A program made the translations under genes and the position numbers. From CADEDV01 sp036383515 (GTDB taxonomy: Bacteria > Bacteroidota > Bacteroidia > Chitinophagales > Chitinophagaceae), in the NCBI GenBank assembly GCA_036383515.1, contig DASVOE010000120.1, positions 1-31,704 of the forward strand: DNA of 31,704 nucleotides. Direction: 5' to 3'. Of this stretch, positions 8,513 to 16,666 are shown in pieces. Below the pieces are notes generated by a model. The model saw only the letters and a program-made list of their open reading frames with translations. It did not search any database and had not been told where the DNA came from. Every line of letters starts with the position of its first letter. Position 1 is the first letter of the stretch.

Positions 8513-10051
8513 ATGAATATGAGAATAACTTTTTTTATTGCTTGTTTACTACTAAGCGGGTGGATGAAAGCAGCAGATGTTCTCCTCTATCCTGTTGAAG
8601 CTTCAGCCGTCAAAAGCACTGTTTTTGCAGTGCAAATAAACGGGCAGGATGTATTTACACAATCATTTAAGGATATCCATTACATAAGGTTTGCACAAAA
8701 AAATAAAATCACTCTTGTAATAACCTGTGCCGGAAATATAAATGACCTGGATATAAGTCCAAAGCGTGACATCGGCAAAGAACAGGTTAGCGGCAATAAG
8801 CTAACAATAGAATTGACACGATCCGGCTATCATATCATTACATTTAATAAAAGTGAACGGTTATTCATTCTTGCTGATGAATTCAATCAGTCAGCAGTGC
8901 CTTCTAACAATAAAAACTGGGTAAACATCCAAAATTTTGGCGTGAACAATACCGGGGCGGTGTTAGCCACTGCTGCGATTCAAAAAGCAATTGACGAAGC
9001 GACAAAGCAAAAAAAGATCTTATACTTTCCGCCCGGCATCTACAAAACAGGGACATTAAAAATTCCTGCCAATGCAAACATTTATATAAGCGCCGGCGCT
9101 TTGATCAAAGGTTCTGAAAACAGGGAAGACTATCCTGTTGATGAAGGAAAGAAAGAATCGGACCTCGTCAACGACAAAGAACATTACACCGATAATGGCG
9201 AGCGAATGACTTTTAGCCGTTTACTGCTTATTGATGGCGTTTCGAATGTAAAAATTTGGGGTGCGGGAATCATTGACGGAAGCGGCAGTATTGTCAGGGC
9301 ACAAGGCAAGCCGGCGAATTTAATTCGCATCCGGAATAGTAAAAAGGTTTTGATAGAAGGTTTACTGCTTCGTGATCCTGCCTGTTGGAATACGCATATC
9401 TTATATTCGGAAGATGTCATTATTCGGAACATAAAAATGATCAATGATCGCTCTGTGGCCAACACTGACGGCTTTGATCCCGATGCTTCTAAAAACGTGC
9501 TGATCGAGCATTGCTTTGCCTATTGCAGCGACGATAACATCGCCATAAAAACAACTAACAATGGTGGGCTTCTGCAAAACTGTGAAAACATCACGGTTCA
9601 GCATTGTGTATTTCTTACAAAAAAATCGGCACTGAAAGTAGGCACCGAGACCAAGGGTGCTATCATGCAAAACATTTTATTTAAAAATAACTATATAGCA
9701 GAGGCGGACAGGGGCATGGCCTTATACTGCAACGACGGAGCGATCTTTCAAAACATCCGGTTTGTCAATAATTATTTTGAAAAAGGTTACCCGGACAGCC
9801 AGAGAAAGGCCATTCATTTTCAAATCAAGAATAGAAGCGGGTCCGGCCAGATAAAAAACATTCTAATTAAAAACTGTGTTTTTTCGGAAAATTTTCATGC
9901 TGCATCGGAAATAACAGGCCTTGATACAGCTCATTCCATAAACGGGATCAGGTTTGAAAAGCTGACCATTGGCAAAAAGCTTTGTCTAAGCCTGCAGGAT
10001 TTGAATGTAAAAACAAATGAGTATGTACAAAATATCAGCTTTGAAAAATAA
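8513..10051 (+). CDS. Secreted GH28-like enzyme, first of three related copies
   Basis: This 512-residue protein has a signal peptide of about 20 residues. An N-terminal beta-domain of about 110 residues carries INGQDVFxxxFKDIHY, a pattern shared with the next GH28 (10017-11528) and with the one starting at 12622. The parallel beta-helix contains N317-T318-D319 (NTDGFDPDAS) and D340-D341 (CSDDN), matching the GH28 aspartates. The third motif, where polygalacturonases have Gly-His-Gly, reads GTETKG with Lys-381, and the RIK region reads DRGMALYC. The catalytic acids are therefore kept while substrate-subsite residues differ, consistent with a specificity other than plain homogalacturonan (inference). 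An in-frame ATG at codon 3 is an alternative start. The gene begins 9 nt after the GH2 stop and its end overlaps the next gene by 35 nt. Confidence 0.88.
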   Translation: MNMRITFFIACLLLSGWMKAADVLLYPVEASAVKSTVFAVQINGQDVFTQSFKDIHYIRFAQKNKITLVITCAGNINDLDISPKRDIGKEQVSGNKLTIELTRSGYHIITFNKSERLFILADEFNQSAVPSNNKNWVNIQNFGVNNTGAVLATAAIQKAIDEATKQKKILYFPPGIYKTGTLKIPANANIYISAGALIKGSENREDYPVDEGKKESDLVNDKEHYTDNGERMTFSRLLLIDGVSNVKIWGAGIIDGSGSIVRAQGKPANLIRIRNSKKVLIEGLLLRDPACWNTHILYSEDVIIRNIKMINDRSVANTDGFDPDASKNVLIEHCFAYCSDDNIAIKTTNNGGLLQNCENITVQHCVFLTKKSALKVGTETKGAIMQNILFKNNYIAEADRGMALYCNDGAIFQNIRFVNNYFEKGYPDSQRKAIHFQIKNRSGSGQIKNILIKNCVFSENFHAASEITGLDTAHSINGIRFEKLTIGKKLCLSLQDLNVKTNEYVQNISFEK

Positions 10052-11528
10052 CTATCTGATACAAACCTTCTTTTTATTGTTCACTATTGGAGCAATTGAA
10101 AATGTTGCACAAGCGCAAAAAACTGTAGTGCCGATATCAAACCGGGATACAACCAGTAGTTTTTTTTCTGTAAAAGCAAACGATAAACTCCTGGCAACCG
10201 CAGCGTATAAAGATATTCACTATGCTTCCTTCCAGCAATCAGGTGAGGTTATTATCACCATTCAATGCACAGAAGAAATAAAAAACTTCACTATTAGCCC
10301 GCTTTCTAAAAATATCCAGGGCAGGATATTGGATAAAAAAAATCTGTGCTTTCGTTTAGCCAAACCTTCTTATATCGTTGTTAAGATAAATAACAAAGAG
10401 CGTTTGTTCCTGTTTGCTGAAGAACTGTATAAACAGGATAAGCAGGGATGGGTAAGTATTGAAAATTATAACGCTGATGCAACAGGAAGAGACTTATCTA
10501 CTGTCTCCATTCAGCAGGCAATCAATGAAACCGCTCAAAAAAAACAAACCCTGTTTTTCCCTGCAGGCATTTATAAATCGGGTAGCTTATTTATTCCATC
10601 CAATGCAAACATTGTATTGGAAGCCGGTGCGCTTTTAAAAGCTTCTGATGAGATGACCCATTTTGAAATAAATGGGCAGCGGTCGAGAGGATTTATCAAT
10701 ATCATCAATGCAGAAAATATAAACATCAGCGGTTACGGAACCATTGATGGCAATGGCAGCGTTTTACGAAAAAAATACGAGGACAAAGCGAGACTGCGCC
10801 TGCTGTTTTTATCTAACTGCAAAAACATTTCCATACAGGGCGTCACACATAGAGACCCCGGTTCATGGAATACACAGGTTATGTATTCCGATCATATCCA
10901 ATTCAACGCCGTAAAACTGTTGAATGATCCGGCACTGGCAAATACGGATGGTTTTGATCCGGATGCTTCTTCTTTTGTTACCATCGAAAACTGTTTTGCT
11001 TATTGCGGCGATGACAACGTAGCAATAAAAATCACCCAGCAAAATGGCCTGCGTGATTCTGTTTCCAATATCGTTGTCAAAGGCTGTGTGTTTCTTACCC
11101 GGAAATCATCGCTGAAAGTAGGTACGGAATCAAGGGGTGTTGTGATGAAAAATATTTTATTCGAAGACAACGACGTTATCATGTCTGACCGCGGAATGGC
11201 GTTGTACTGTTCTGATGGCGCCACGTATGAAAATATCCGTTACTTCAATAATCGTTTTGAAGAAAACTACCCGGATTCTAAAAGAATGGGAATTCACTTT
11301 ACCATCAATAAACGCAACCCCGATAGTAAGGAAGGTGTAATGAAAAATATTGTCGTTGATAAATGCACTTTCTATACTGATTTTCCAAAGCCATCGGAAA
11401 TAGCAGGATTGGATGATAAGCATGGCGTGGAAGTAAAAATCAGCAATCTTATAATCGGGCAAAAAAGAATCAACACATTGGCGGAGACAAATATCAAAAC
11501 AACGTTTGCACAGGTCTCCCTTCAATAA
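10017..11528 (+). CDS. Secreted GH28-like enzyme, second of three related copies
   Basis: This 503-residue protein has a signal peptide with a Lys-containing start, a hydrophobic run QTFFLLFTIGAI, and probable cleavage after VAQA near residue 33. The N-terminal domain has the paralogous pattern AYKDIHYASF. The beta-helix carries NTDGFDPDAS with Asp-311, and GDDN with Asp-332/Asp-333. Motif III is GTESRG with Arg-373 in place of His, and DRGMALYC replaces the RIK region, almost exactly as in the upstream copy. The two look like products of tandem duplication followed by divergence. The start chosen gives a 35-nt overlap with the upstream gene; an ATG two codons later, or a TTG at 10041, would shorten the overlap, but the signal peptide needs the upstream segment or most of it. 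The overlap suggests translational coupling. Confidence 0.87.
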   Translation: MSMYKISALKNNYLIQTFFLLFTIGAIENVAQAQKTVVPISNRDTTSSFFSVKANDKLLATAAYKDIHYASFQQSGEVIITIQCTEEIKNFTISPLSKNIQGRILDKKNLCFRLAKPSYIVVKINNKERLFLFAEELYKQDKQGWVSIENYNADATGRDLSTVSIQQAINETAQKKQTLFFPAGIYKSGSLFIPSNANIVLEAGALLKASDEMTHFEINGQRSRGFINIINAENINISGYGTIDGNGSVLRKKYEDKARLRLLFLSNCKNISIQGVTHRDPGSWNTQVMYSDHIQFNAVKLLNDPALANTDGFDPDASSFVTIENCFAYCGDDNVAIKITQQNGLRDSVSNIVVKGCVFLTRKSSLKVGTESRGVVMKNILFEDNDVIMSDRGMALYCSDGATYENIRYFNNRFEENYPDSKRMGIHFTINKRNPDSKEGVMKNIVVDKCTFYTDFPKPSEIAGLDDKHGVEVKISNLIIGQKRINTLAETNIKTTFAQVSLQ

Positions 11529-11548
11529 TCGTTTAACTAAACTTCGTT

Positions 11549-12604
11549 ATGATAGACAGAAGAACATTCTTAAAAAATTCTGGATTGGCGACTGCAGGAA
11601 TGCTCGTTTTGCCAACAGAAAAGGAAGCTATTTCTTCAACTCCGCTGCGGGATAAAATGTTGAACGCTTATTATTTGAGGGCGCACATGTACACAATTGT
11701 TCCGCGCCAGGTTCGGGAAGATTTTAAATGGATGGCGGGCATCGGCACCAATACGGTTTCAATCGCTATCCTCGAACAGGACCTCACCTCGGCGGTTGAA
11801 AACATCAATATCATTTGTGAAGAAGCAGAAAGAGTTGGAATCAATGTTTTTGCCGTGCCTTCCCGATGGGGTGGCATGCTGGCTGGTGCTCCGAAAGTGC
11901 CCAGCGTTTTTTCTGTCATCAATCCAAAAACATGGATATTAAAAAAGGACGGTGCTGCGCTGACAAATAACATCTCGGGAGTTATAAGCAGTGTGCATTA
12001 TCCCGAAACCGCTGCCTTTTTCAAAACATCGTTGGATAAAATTTTAAGCCTGTGGAAAGTCAAAGGCATCATTTGGGATGAACCTAAATCTTTTATCCTG
12101 GATTACTCACCAAATGCCATTGAGAAACTAGGTAAAGAAGCTTCGCTTCAAACCCATGTAAAAGCAGTGATTGAATTCTATTCAGAAATAAACAACCATA
12201 TAAAACAAAAACATCCTGGCATCATCACCAACATGTTTGCCTATGCTAATCTGCCTGACATGATTGTCCAGGAAGCTGCGAAAACACAACAGCTTGATTA
12301 TTTCGGATGCGACGGAAGACCCTGGAGAAATGAGGACGGCGGTCAGCAGGAAGGTGAAGGCAAAGTTTTATTGGGCGCAGGCGAGCGGTTTATCAAAGAG
12401 GCGAAATCAAATTCCAAAAAATCCATGTGGCTCATTGAAAACCATAATATGCCGGATACTGATTTAAAACTGCTGGATAAACGAATGCCTGAAGTTTTGG
12501 AAAAAGGTGTTGACCAGCTGCTTTATTATTATTACCCGAGGAATATACAAAGCCCGGATAAGTGCATGAGCATTTTGGCAAAGCATTTAAAAAAATTCAA
12601 ATAA
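11549..12604 (+). CDS. Tat-signal protein of unknown family, candidate TIM-barrel glycosidase
   Basis: I do not recognise the family of this 351-residue protein. The N-terminus has a twin-arginine-like motif (DRRTFLK) followed by a hydrophobic stretch to about residue 21, implying export of a folded or cofactor-containing protein, or simply a convergent signal. The mature part alternates strands and helices: GTNTVSIAI, GINVFAVPSRW, VKGIIWDEPK, PGIITNMFAY, LDYFGCDGRPW, KSMWLIENHN and VDQLLYYYYP. Acidic residues sit at strand ends: Asp-177/Glu-178 in IIWDEPK and Glu-297 in WLIEN, about 119 residues apart. This resembles the beta-4 and beta-7 carboxylates of clan-A TIM-barrel hydrolases. It lies between two GH28-like genes (gaps 20 and 17 nt). 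A role in pectin breakdown is inferred from context; an epimerase or isomerase-type barrel is an alternative. Confidence 0.7.
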   Translation: MIDRRTFLKNSGLATAGMLVLPTEKEAISSTPLRDKMLNAYYLRAHMYTIVPRQVREDFKWMAGIGTNTVSIAILEQDLTSAVENINIICEEAERVGINVFAVPSRWGGMLAGAPKVPSVFSVINPKTWILKKDGAALTNNISGVISSVHYPETAAFFKTSLDKILSLWKVKGIIWDEPKSFILDYSPNAIEKLGKEASLQTHVKAVIEFYSEINNHIKQKHPGIITNMFAYANLPDMIVQEAAKTQQLDYFGCDGRPWRNEDGGQQEGEGKVLLGAGERFIKEAKSNSKKSMWLIENHNMPDTDLKLLDKRMPEVLEKGVDQLLYYYYPRNIQSPDKCMSILAKHLKKFK

Positions 12605-12621
12605 CCGGTAAAGAAATCGCT

Positions 12622-14229
12622 ATGAAAAAGTTTCTCTGTATAATAATTGTATGTATAGCCATGATACAGGCGCATGCAAATGATGGTTTGATAACTTATG
12701 TTACCACACCCGGTGCTGTAAAAAGCGAAACCTATACCGTTTTTATAAATGGTAAAGAAGTATTTGTAGAGAAATTTAAAGATATAAGTTATGCCCGGTT
12801 CGCCTTCACAGGCAAGATTGAATTAGAAGTAAAAGTTTCTCAAAACTTTGAACGCTACAAACTAAGTCCGCTTAGCTACAACATTCCTTCGCAAAAAAAG
12901 GGAAACACGATTTCTTTTTCCCTCGCCCAACCCCGGAAACTTATTTTTCAATTAGAAGGAGTGGCTGAAAAATTATTCGTTTTTGCAGATGTACCCGAAG
13001 AAAATGCGCCCCGGTTAAAAGATCGCAACGTCATCAATCTACTGGATTTTGTAACGGATAAGGAAGGAAACAAAATCCAGACAAAGGAACTCCAGAAAGC
13101 CATTGATCAAACCTCCAGGCAAAAAGGGATTTTGTATGTTCCAAACGGAAAATATCTTACCGGAACATTTGTGATTAAAAAAGACGTTACGCTTTATCTT
13201 GAAAGCGGCGCTCTCATTCAGGGCTCAGGAAATATCAATGATTACAATGACAATGGTGATAACAAAACGGGAAAAGTTACTACAGCCCGTGGTGCACTTA
13301 TCTATTTCGATAAAGCAGACAATGCAAAGATCATGGGTCGTGGTGTCATCGCCATGGCGGGAACTAAAATAAAAACAGAGACCGGCCAAAAGATCAGGAT
13401 TTGTAATATGCGGGAGTGCAGGAACGCCGGCATTTATGATGTGATTATAAGAGACTCCGGCGGTTTCACTATCCATATCCTGCATTCATCAGGCATTACA
13501 ATGAAAGGATACAAGATCATCAATGATCTTTCTTTGCCTAACGAGGATGGAACAGATCCGGATGGTTGCGATAATGTAACCGTTGATGATGTTTTTATGT
13601 ACACTTCCGATGATGCGATCGCTGTTAAAGCAGACCATCGTTTATGTCAAAACATCACTGTAAAAAATGGTGTGTTTTGGACTGTTAAGTCGGCGTTGAA
13701 AGTAGGTTCTGATCCTTACTTTGGTGCACGCAATATTTCATTTATTAACAATGATGTTGTTCATGCCGACAGAGCGCTGGCCTTGTATTCGGGTAAAGGT
13801 CCGATTGAAGATGTAAAGTTTATTGATAACAAATCAGAATTTGTTGGCGGCAATGCAAAACGTCAGCTTATTGTGTTCCAGGTTTCCAACAGCAAGGAAG
13901 ATAATGAAGACGTTGAACGGCGCGGCGTGGGTTATATTAAAGGAGTACAGGTAATCAATTATACCGCTTATGAACAAAGTCAGAACAAAAGCCTTATTTC
14001 CGGCACAATAGCCAGGGATGGCTCACTGCATAAAGTTTCAGATGTGTTGTTTAAAAATCTTGTGATTGAAGGAAAGCATTGCCTGTCAGCAGAAGATGCA
14101 AAAATTATCCTGGCGCCAACTGAATTACCGGTTGATCCAAACGTACCGCCAAAAGAAATAGAAAAAATGAAAAAAACGATATCGCTGGAACGGCCGCTTA
14201 CAGCAACAGAAAATATCCGGTTTCAATAA
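12622..14229 (+). CDS. Secreted GH28-like enzyme, third and most diverged copy
   Basis: I take the ATG at 12622 as start because it opens directly on a standard signal peptide (MKKFLCIIIVCIAMIQAHA) and lies 17 nt after the previous stop; an in-frame ATG at 12562 would overlap the previous gene and bury the signal. The product has 535 residues. The N-terminal domain carries INGKEVFxxxFKDISYARFA, shared with the two other copies. The beta-helix keeps Asp-330/Asp-331 (TSDDAIAVK) and Asp-309, but the usual Asn-Thr-Asp reads N307-E308-D309 (NEDGTDPDG). Motif III is GSDPYFGA, without the histidine, and ADRALALYSG replaces the RIK region. It is a GH28 relative whose substrate probably differs from that of its neighbours. 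The C-terminal 40 residues, rich in Pro, Glu and Lys, are an extension. Confidence 0.85.
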   Translation: MKKFLCIIIVCIAMIQAHANDGLITYVTTPGAVKSETYTVFINGKEVFVEKFKDISYARFAFTGKIELEVKVSQNFERYKLSPLSYNIPSQKKGNTISFSLAQPRKLIFQLEGVAEKLFVFADVPEENAPRLKDRNVINLLDFVTDKEGNKIQTKELQKAIDQTSRQKGILYVPNGKYLTGTFVIKKDVTLYLESGALIQGSGNINDYNDNGDNKTGKVTTARGALIYFDKADNAKIMGRGVIAMAGTKIKTETGQKIRICNMRECRNAGIYDVIIRDSGGFTIHILHSSGITMKGYKIINDLSLPNEDGTDPDGCDNVTVDDVFMYTSDDAIAVKADHRLCQNITVKNGVFWTVKSALKVGSDPYFGARNISFINNDVVHADRALALYSGKGPIEDVKFIDNKSEFVGGNAKRQLIVFQVSNSKEDNEDVERRGVGYIKGVQVINYTAYEQSQNKSLISGTIARDGSLHKVSDVLFKNLVIEGKHCLSAEDAKIILAPTELPVDPNVPPKEIEKMKKTISLERPLTATENIRFQ

Positions 14230-14258
14230 CTAAAACAATTATTTATAAAAATAATTTT

Positions 14259-15710
14259 ATGATAAAAAAAAGCATCGCTGTTTTACTATTAGCAGCAATT
14301 TCATGCGGAACATCAATGGCACAAACTCCTGAACAAATGTCTGCCCAGCAATCGAAAGATGTGTACCAAAAGCCATTGGACGATGTTTTGAAAACGATTC
14401 AACAGCAATATGGCGTCACGTTACTATACGAAGCAAAAAATACAAAAGGCAAAGTGGTTAGTTATGCTGTTTGGCGTTTCCGGTCGGATGTAAAAGAAAC
14501 ACTGGATAATGTATTGAAACCATTGGATATGGTTTGGAAACAAACAGGCAAGGATAGTTTTGAAATAACGAAGTATGAATATTTCCGGAAAGATTTCGCA
14601 GAGGGGCAAAAACAGTTAGACCACTTGTTAACCTTGTATTCAACTACACAACAATTTGAAGCCAGGAAAAAAGAAATACAAGAGTGCATCTTTCAAGCGT
14701 TGGGAATTGATCCGGTAAAACCTCGGACGAATTTGAACCCGATCTTTCGTTCAAAAAGAGAAATGGATGGATATACAGTAGAAAACGTGGCTTTTGAAAG
14801 CATCCCGGGTTACTTTGTATGCGGTTCATTGTACAGACCCACCACGAAAGGGAAACATGCTGCTATCCTTTGTCCTCATGGTCATTTTTACAATAAGGTT
14901 GATCCCTCCATACCGGACGAAAGAGGCAGGTACAGACCGGATATGCAATACAGGTGTGCTGCCCTCGCAAAAATGGGCGCCATTGTTTTTGATTACGACA
15001 TGTATTCCTATGGGGAGTCAGTTTTGCAAAGCGGCAGCTATAAATTTCATAAGACCAATTTTGCTATTGCCATACAAACATGGAATAGTATACGGGCTAT
15101 TGATTTTCTTTCATCGCTGCCGGACGTTGATACAAAAAAAATTGGTGTTACCGGTGCGTCAGGTGGCGGCACACAAACATTTATAGTAACGGCACTGGAT
15201 AATAGAATTACGGCGAGTTGTCCTGTTGTAATGGTTTCGGCAAGTTTTTATGGCGGTTGTAATTGCGAAAGTGGTTTACCTATCCATTCCTGCGGTAATA
15301 CCAACAATGCTGAAATTTCCGCTATGGCTGCTCCCCATCCGCAATTGGTTATTTCTGATGGCAGCGACTGGACGCAAACAGTGCCCTCTATTGAATACCC
15401 GTATTTAAAAAAAGTGTACGGGTTTTATGGAGCAGCAGATCAAATCACCAATGTTCACCTGCCGGATGATCAACACGATTATGGCAAAACAAAGAGAATT
15501 CCCATGTATCAATTCTTTGCGAAAACCTTTGGTCTTGATATTAAGAAAATAACGGGTAAAGATGGAATGATCGATGAATCAAAAATCAAGATTGAAACCG
15601 CTGTTTCGCAACAGGTTTTCAGTACGGATTTCCCCCTGCCATCAAACGCTTTAAAGAGTCATGAAGCGATTGTAAAAGCATTTCAATTAGTTCAGTCGGG
15701 GAGTCATTAA
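14259..15710 (+). CDS. Secreted STN-domain alpha/beta-hydrolase esterase (acetyl xylan esterase-like)
   Basis: This 483-residue protein has a signal peptide ending at SMAQ (about residue 21). Residues 36-104 match the STN/secretin-TonB short domain pattern: KPLDDVLKTIQQQYGV at the start, TLDNVLKPLDMVWK near the end, and a closing strand DSFEI. Such domains normally head FecA-type TonB receptors or secretins. After a helical linker comes an alpha/beta-hydrolase domain (about 155-455) of the kind annotated as acetyl xylan esterase. The likely triad is Ser-301 in GASGGG, Asp-367 in SDGSDW and His-406 in DDQHDYG. A Cys cluster (GGCNCES, HSCG) lies between Ser and Asp. As last gene of the pectin operon it probably removes acetyl or methyl esters from pectin (inference). 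No clear terminator follows in the 79 nt before the convergent gene. Confidence 0.83.
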   Translation: MIKKSIAVLLLAAISCGTSMAQTPEQMSAQQSKDVYQKPLDDVLKTIQQQYGVTLLYEAKNTKGKVVSYAVWRFRSDVKETLDNVLKPLDMVWKQTGKDSFEITKYEYFRKDFAEGQKQLDHLLTLYSTTQQFEARKKEIQECIFQALGIDPVKPRTNLNPIFRSKREMDGYTVENVAFESIPGYFVCGSLYRPTTKGKHAAILCPHGHFYNKVDPSIPDERGRYRPDMQYRCAALAKMGAIVFDYDMYSYGESVLQSGSYKFHKTNFAIAIQTWNSIRAIDFLSSLPDVDTKKIGVTGASGGGTQTFIVTALDNRITASCPVVMVSASFYGGCNCESGLPIHSCGNTNNAEISAMAAPHPQLVISDGSDWTQTVPSIEYPYLKKVYGFYGAADQITNVHLPDDQHDYGKTKRIPMYQFFAKTFGLDIKKITGKDGMIDESKIKIETAVSQQVFSTDFPLPSNALKSHEAIVKAFQLVQSGSH

Positions 15711-15789
15711 TAAAAGGTGTGGGAGTGAGATAAGGAGTATTTAAATGATCTTTAAGATTAGCTGAAGAGATATCATAGGCATAGATTTT

Positions 15790-16557
15790 TTATTGCCCTC
15801 CAAATAATTTCTTTGCATTTGCTGTGGTAATAGTAGCCACCTCTTCAATGCTGGTATTCTTTATTTCCGCCAGTTTATTCACTACATATTTTAAGTAGGA
15901 AGGCTCATTCCTCTTTCCCCGAAAGGGCACAGGTGCCAGGTAAGGGGCATCTGTTTCCAAAACAACCCGGTCAAGATCTATTTCCATCATTACCTTATCA
16001 AGCCCGGCATTTTTAAACGTCAGCACCCCTCCGATCCCAAGGTAAAAACCAAGATCAATTATTTGCTTTGCCTGATCAGCATCACCTGAAAAACAATGAA
16101 ACACTCCTTTTAAATTCCCTTTTTGATGCTGGGCAATTACCCCGATACATTCATCCGTAGCATTGCGGGAATGAATAACTACCGGGATAGCATAGTCTAA
16201 AGCCCACTCTGTTTGGCGATGAAATGCCGCATATTGCTGATCAGTAAAAGTTTTATCCCAGTAAAAATCCAGTCCAATTTCTCCAACCGCTGCAAAAGCT
16301 CTTTTTTCCAGGTAACTCTTAACCGCAGAAAGCTCGTCCTCGAAATTTTGCTTTACAGAGCAAGGATGTAAACCCATCATGCTGCGGCATATTGCTGGGT
16401 AAAGTGCTTCCAGTTCCAGCATCAATTCATGCGTGGATGAGTCAATAGCTGGCAATAGTATTTCCCCAATGCCTTCATTTTCAGCTCTTCCAATCATCGC
16501 TGACCGATCTTCAGAAAATTGTTCGAGATAAATATGCGCATGACTATCTATCAGCAT
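15790..16557 (-). CDS. TatD family metal-dependent hydrolase/DNase
   Basis: This 255-residue protein matches TatD-family length. The metal-binding residues of the amidohydrolase barrel are visible: DSHAH gives His-6 and His-8, GEIGLD gives Glu-93, VIHSR gives His-129, FHCFSG gives His-154 and ETDAPYL gives Asp-203. TatD proteins are cytoplasmic Mg-dependent 3'-5' exonucleases linked to DNA repair and RNA turnover. I start at the ATG at 16557, giving MLIDSHAH as in E. coli YcfH-type proteins; the frame extends six codons further only via a TTG. It is convergent with the pectin operon, from which it is separated by 79 nt, and is probably a core gene unrelated to it. Confidence 0.93.
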   Translation of the reverse strand: MLIDSHAHIYLEQFSEDRSAMIGRAENEGIGEILLPAIDSSTHELMLELEALYPAICRSMMGLHPCSVKQNFEDELSAVKSYLEKRAFAAVGEIGLDFYWDKTFTDQQYAAFHRQTEWALDYAIPVVIHSRNATDECIGVIAQHQKGNLKGVFHCFSGDADQAKQIIDLGFYLGIGGVLTFKNAGLDKVMMEIDLDRVVLETDAPYLAPVPFRGKRNEPSYLKYVVNKLAEIKNTSIEEVATITTANAKKLFGGQ

Positions 16558-16666
16558 TTTTGTATTTTGGAGCAAAACTGAGTAAAAAAAATTAAGAAAG
16601 GGTTAAACTTTAGTGAATAAAGCCCATCTTATTGGCGTTAAATTGCTTATGTACAAACCTATTTTT

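Noticed and set aside
10159..10166. T8 run in the second GH28 gene as possible programmed frameshift
   Set aside because: The frame continues intact through all GH28 motifs on both sides, so no frameshift is needed.
12562..12621. Upstream ATG for the third GH28-like gene
   Set aside because: It would overlap the preceding gene by 43 nt and place 20 residues before a perfect signal peptide.
15711..15789. Possible terminator after the pectin operon
   Set aside because: Only a very short imperfect palindrome (ATCTTTAAGAT) is present; no convincing stem-loop.
16558..16575. TTG-initiated extension of the TatD gene
   Set aside because: ATG 16557 gives the standard MLIDSHAH N-terminus.
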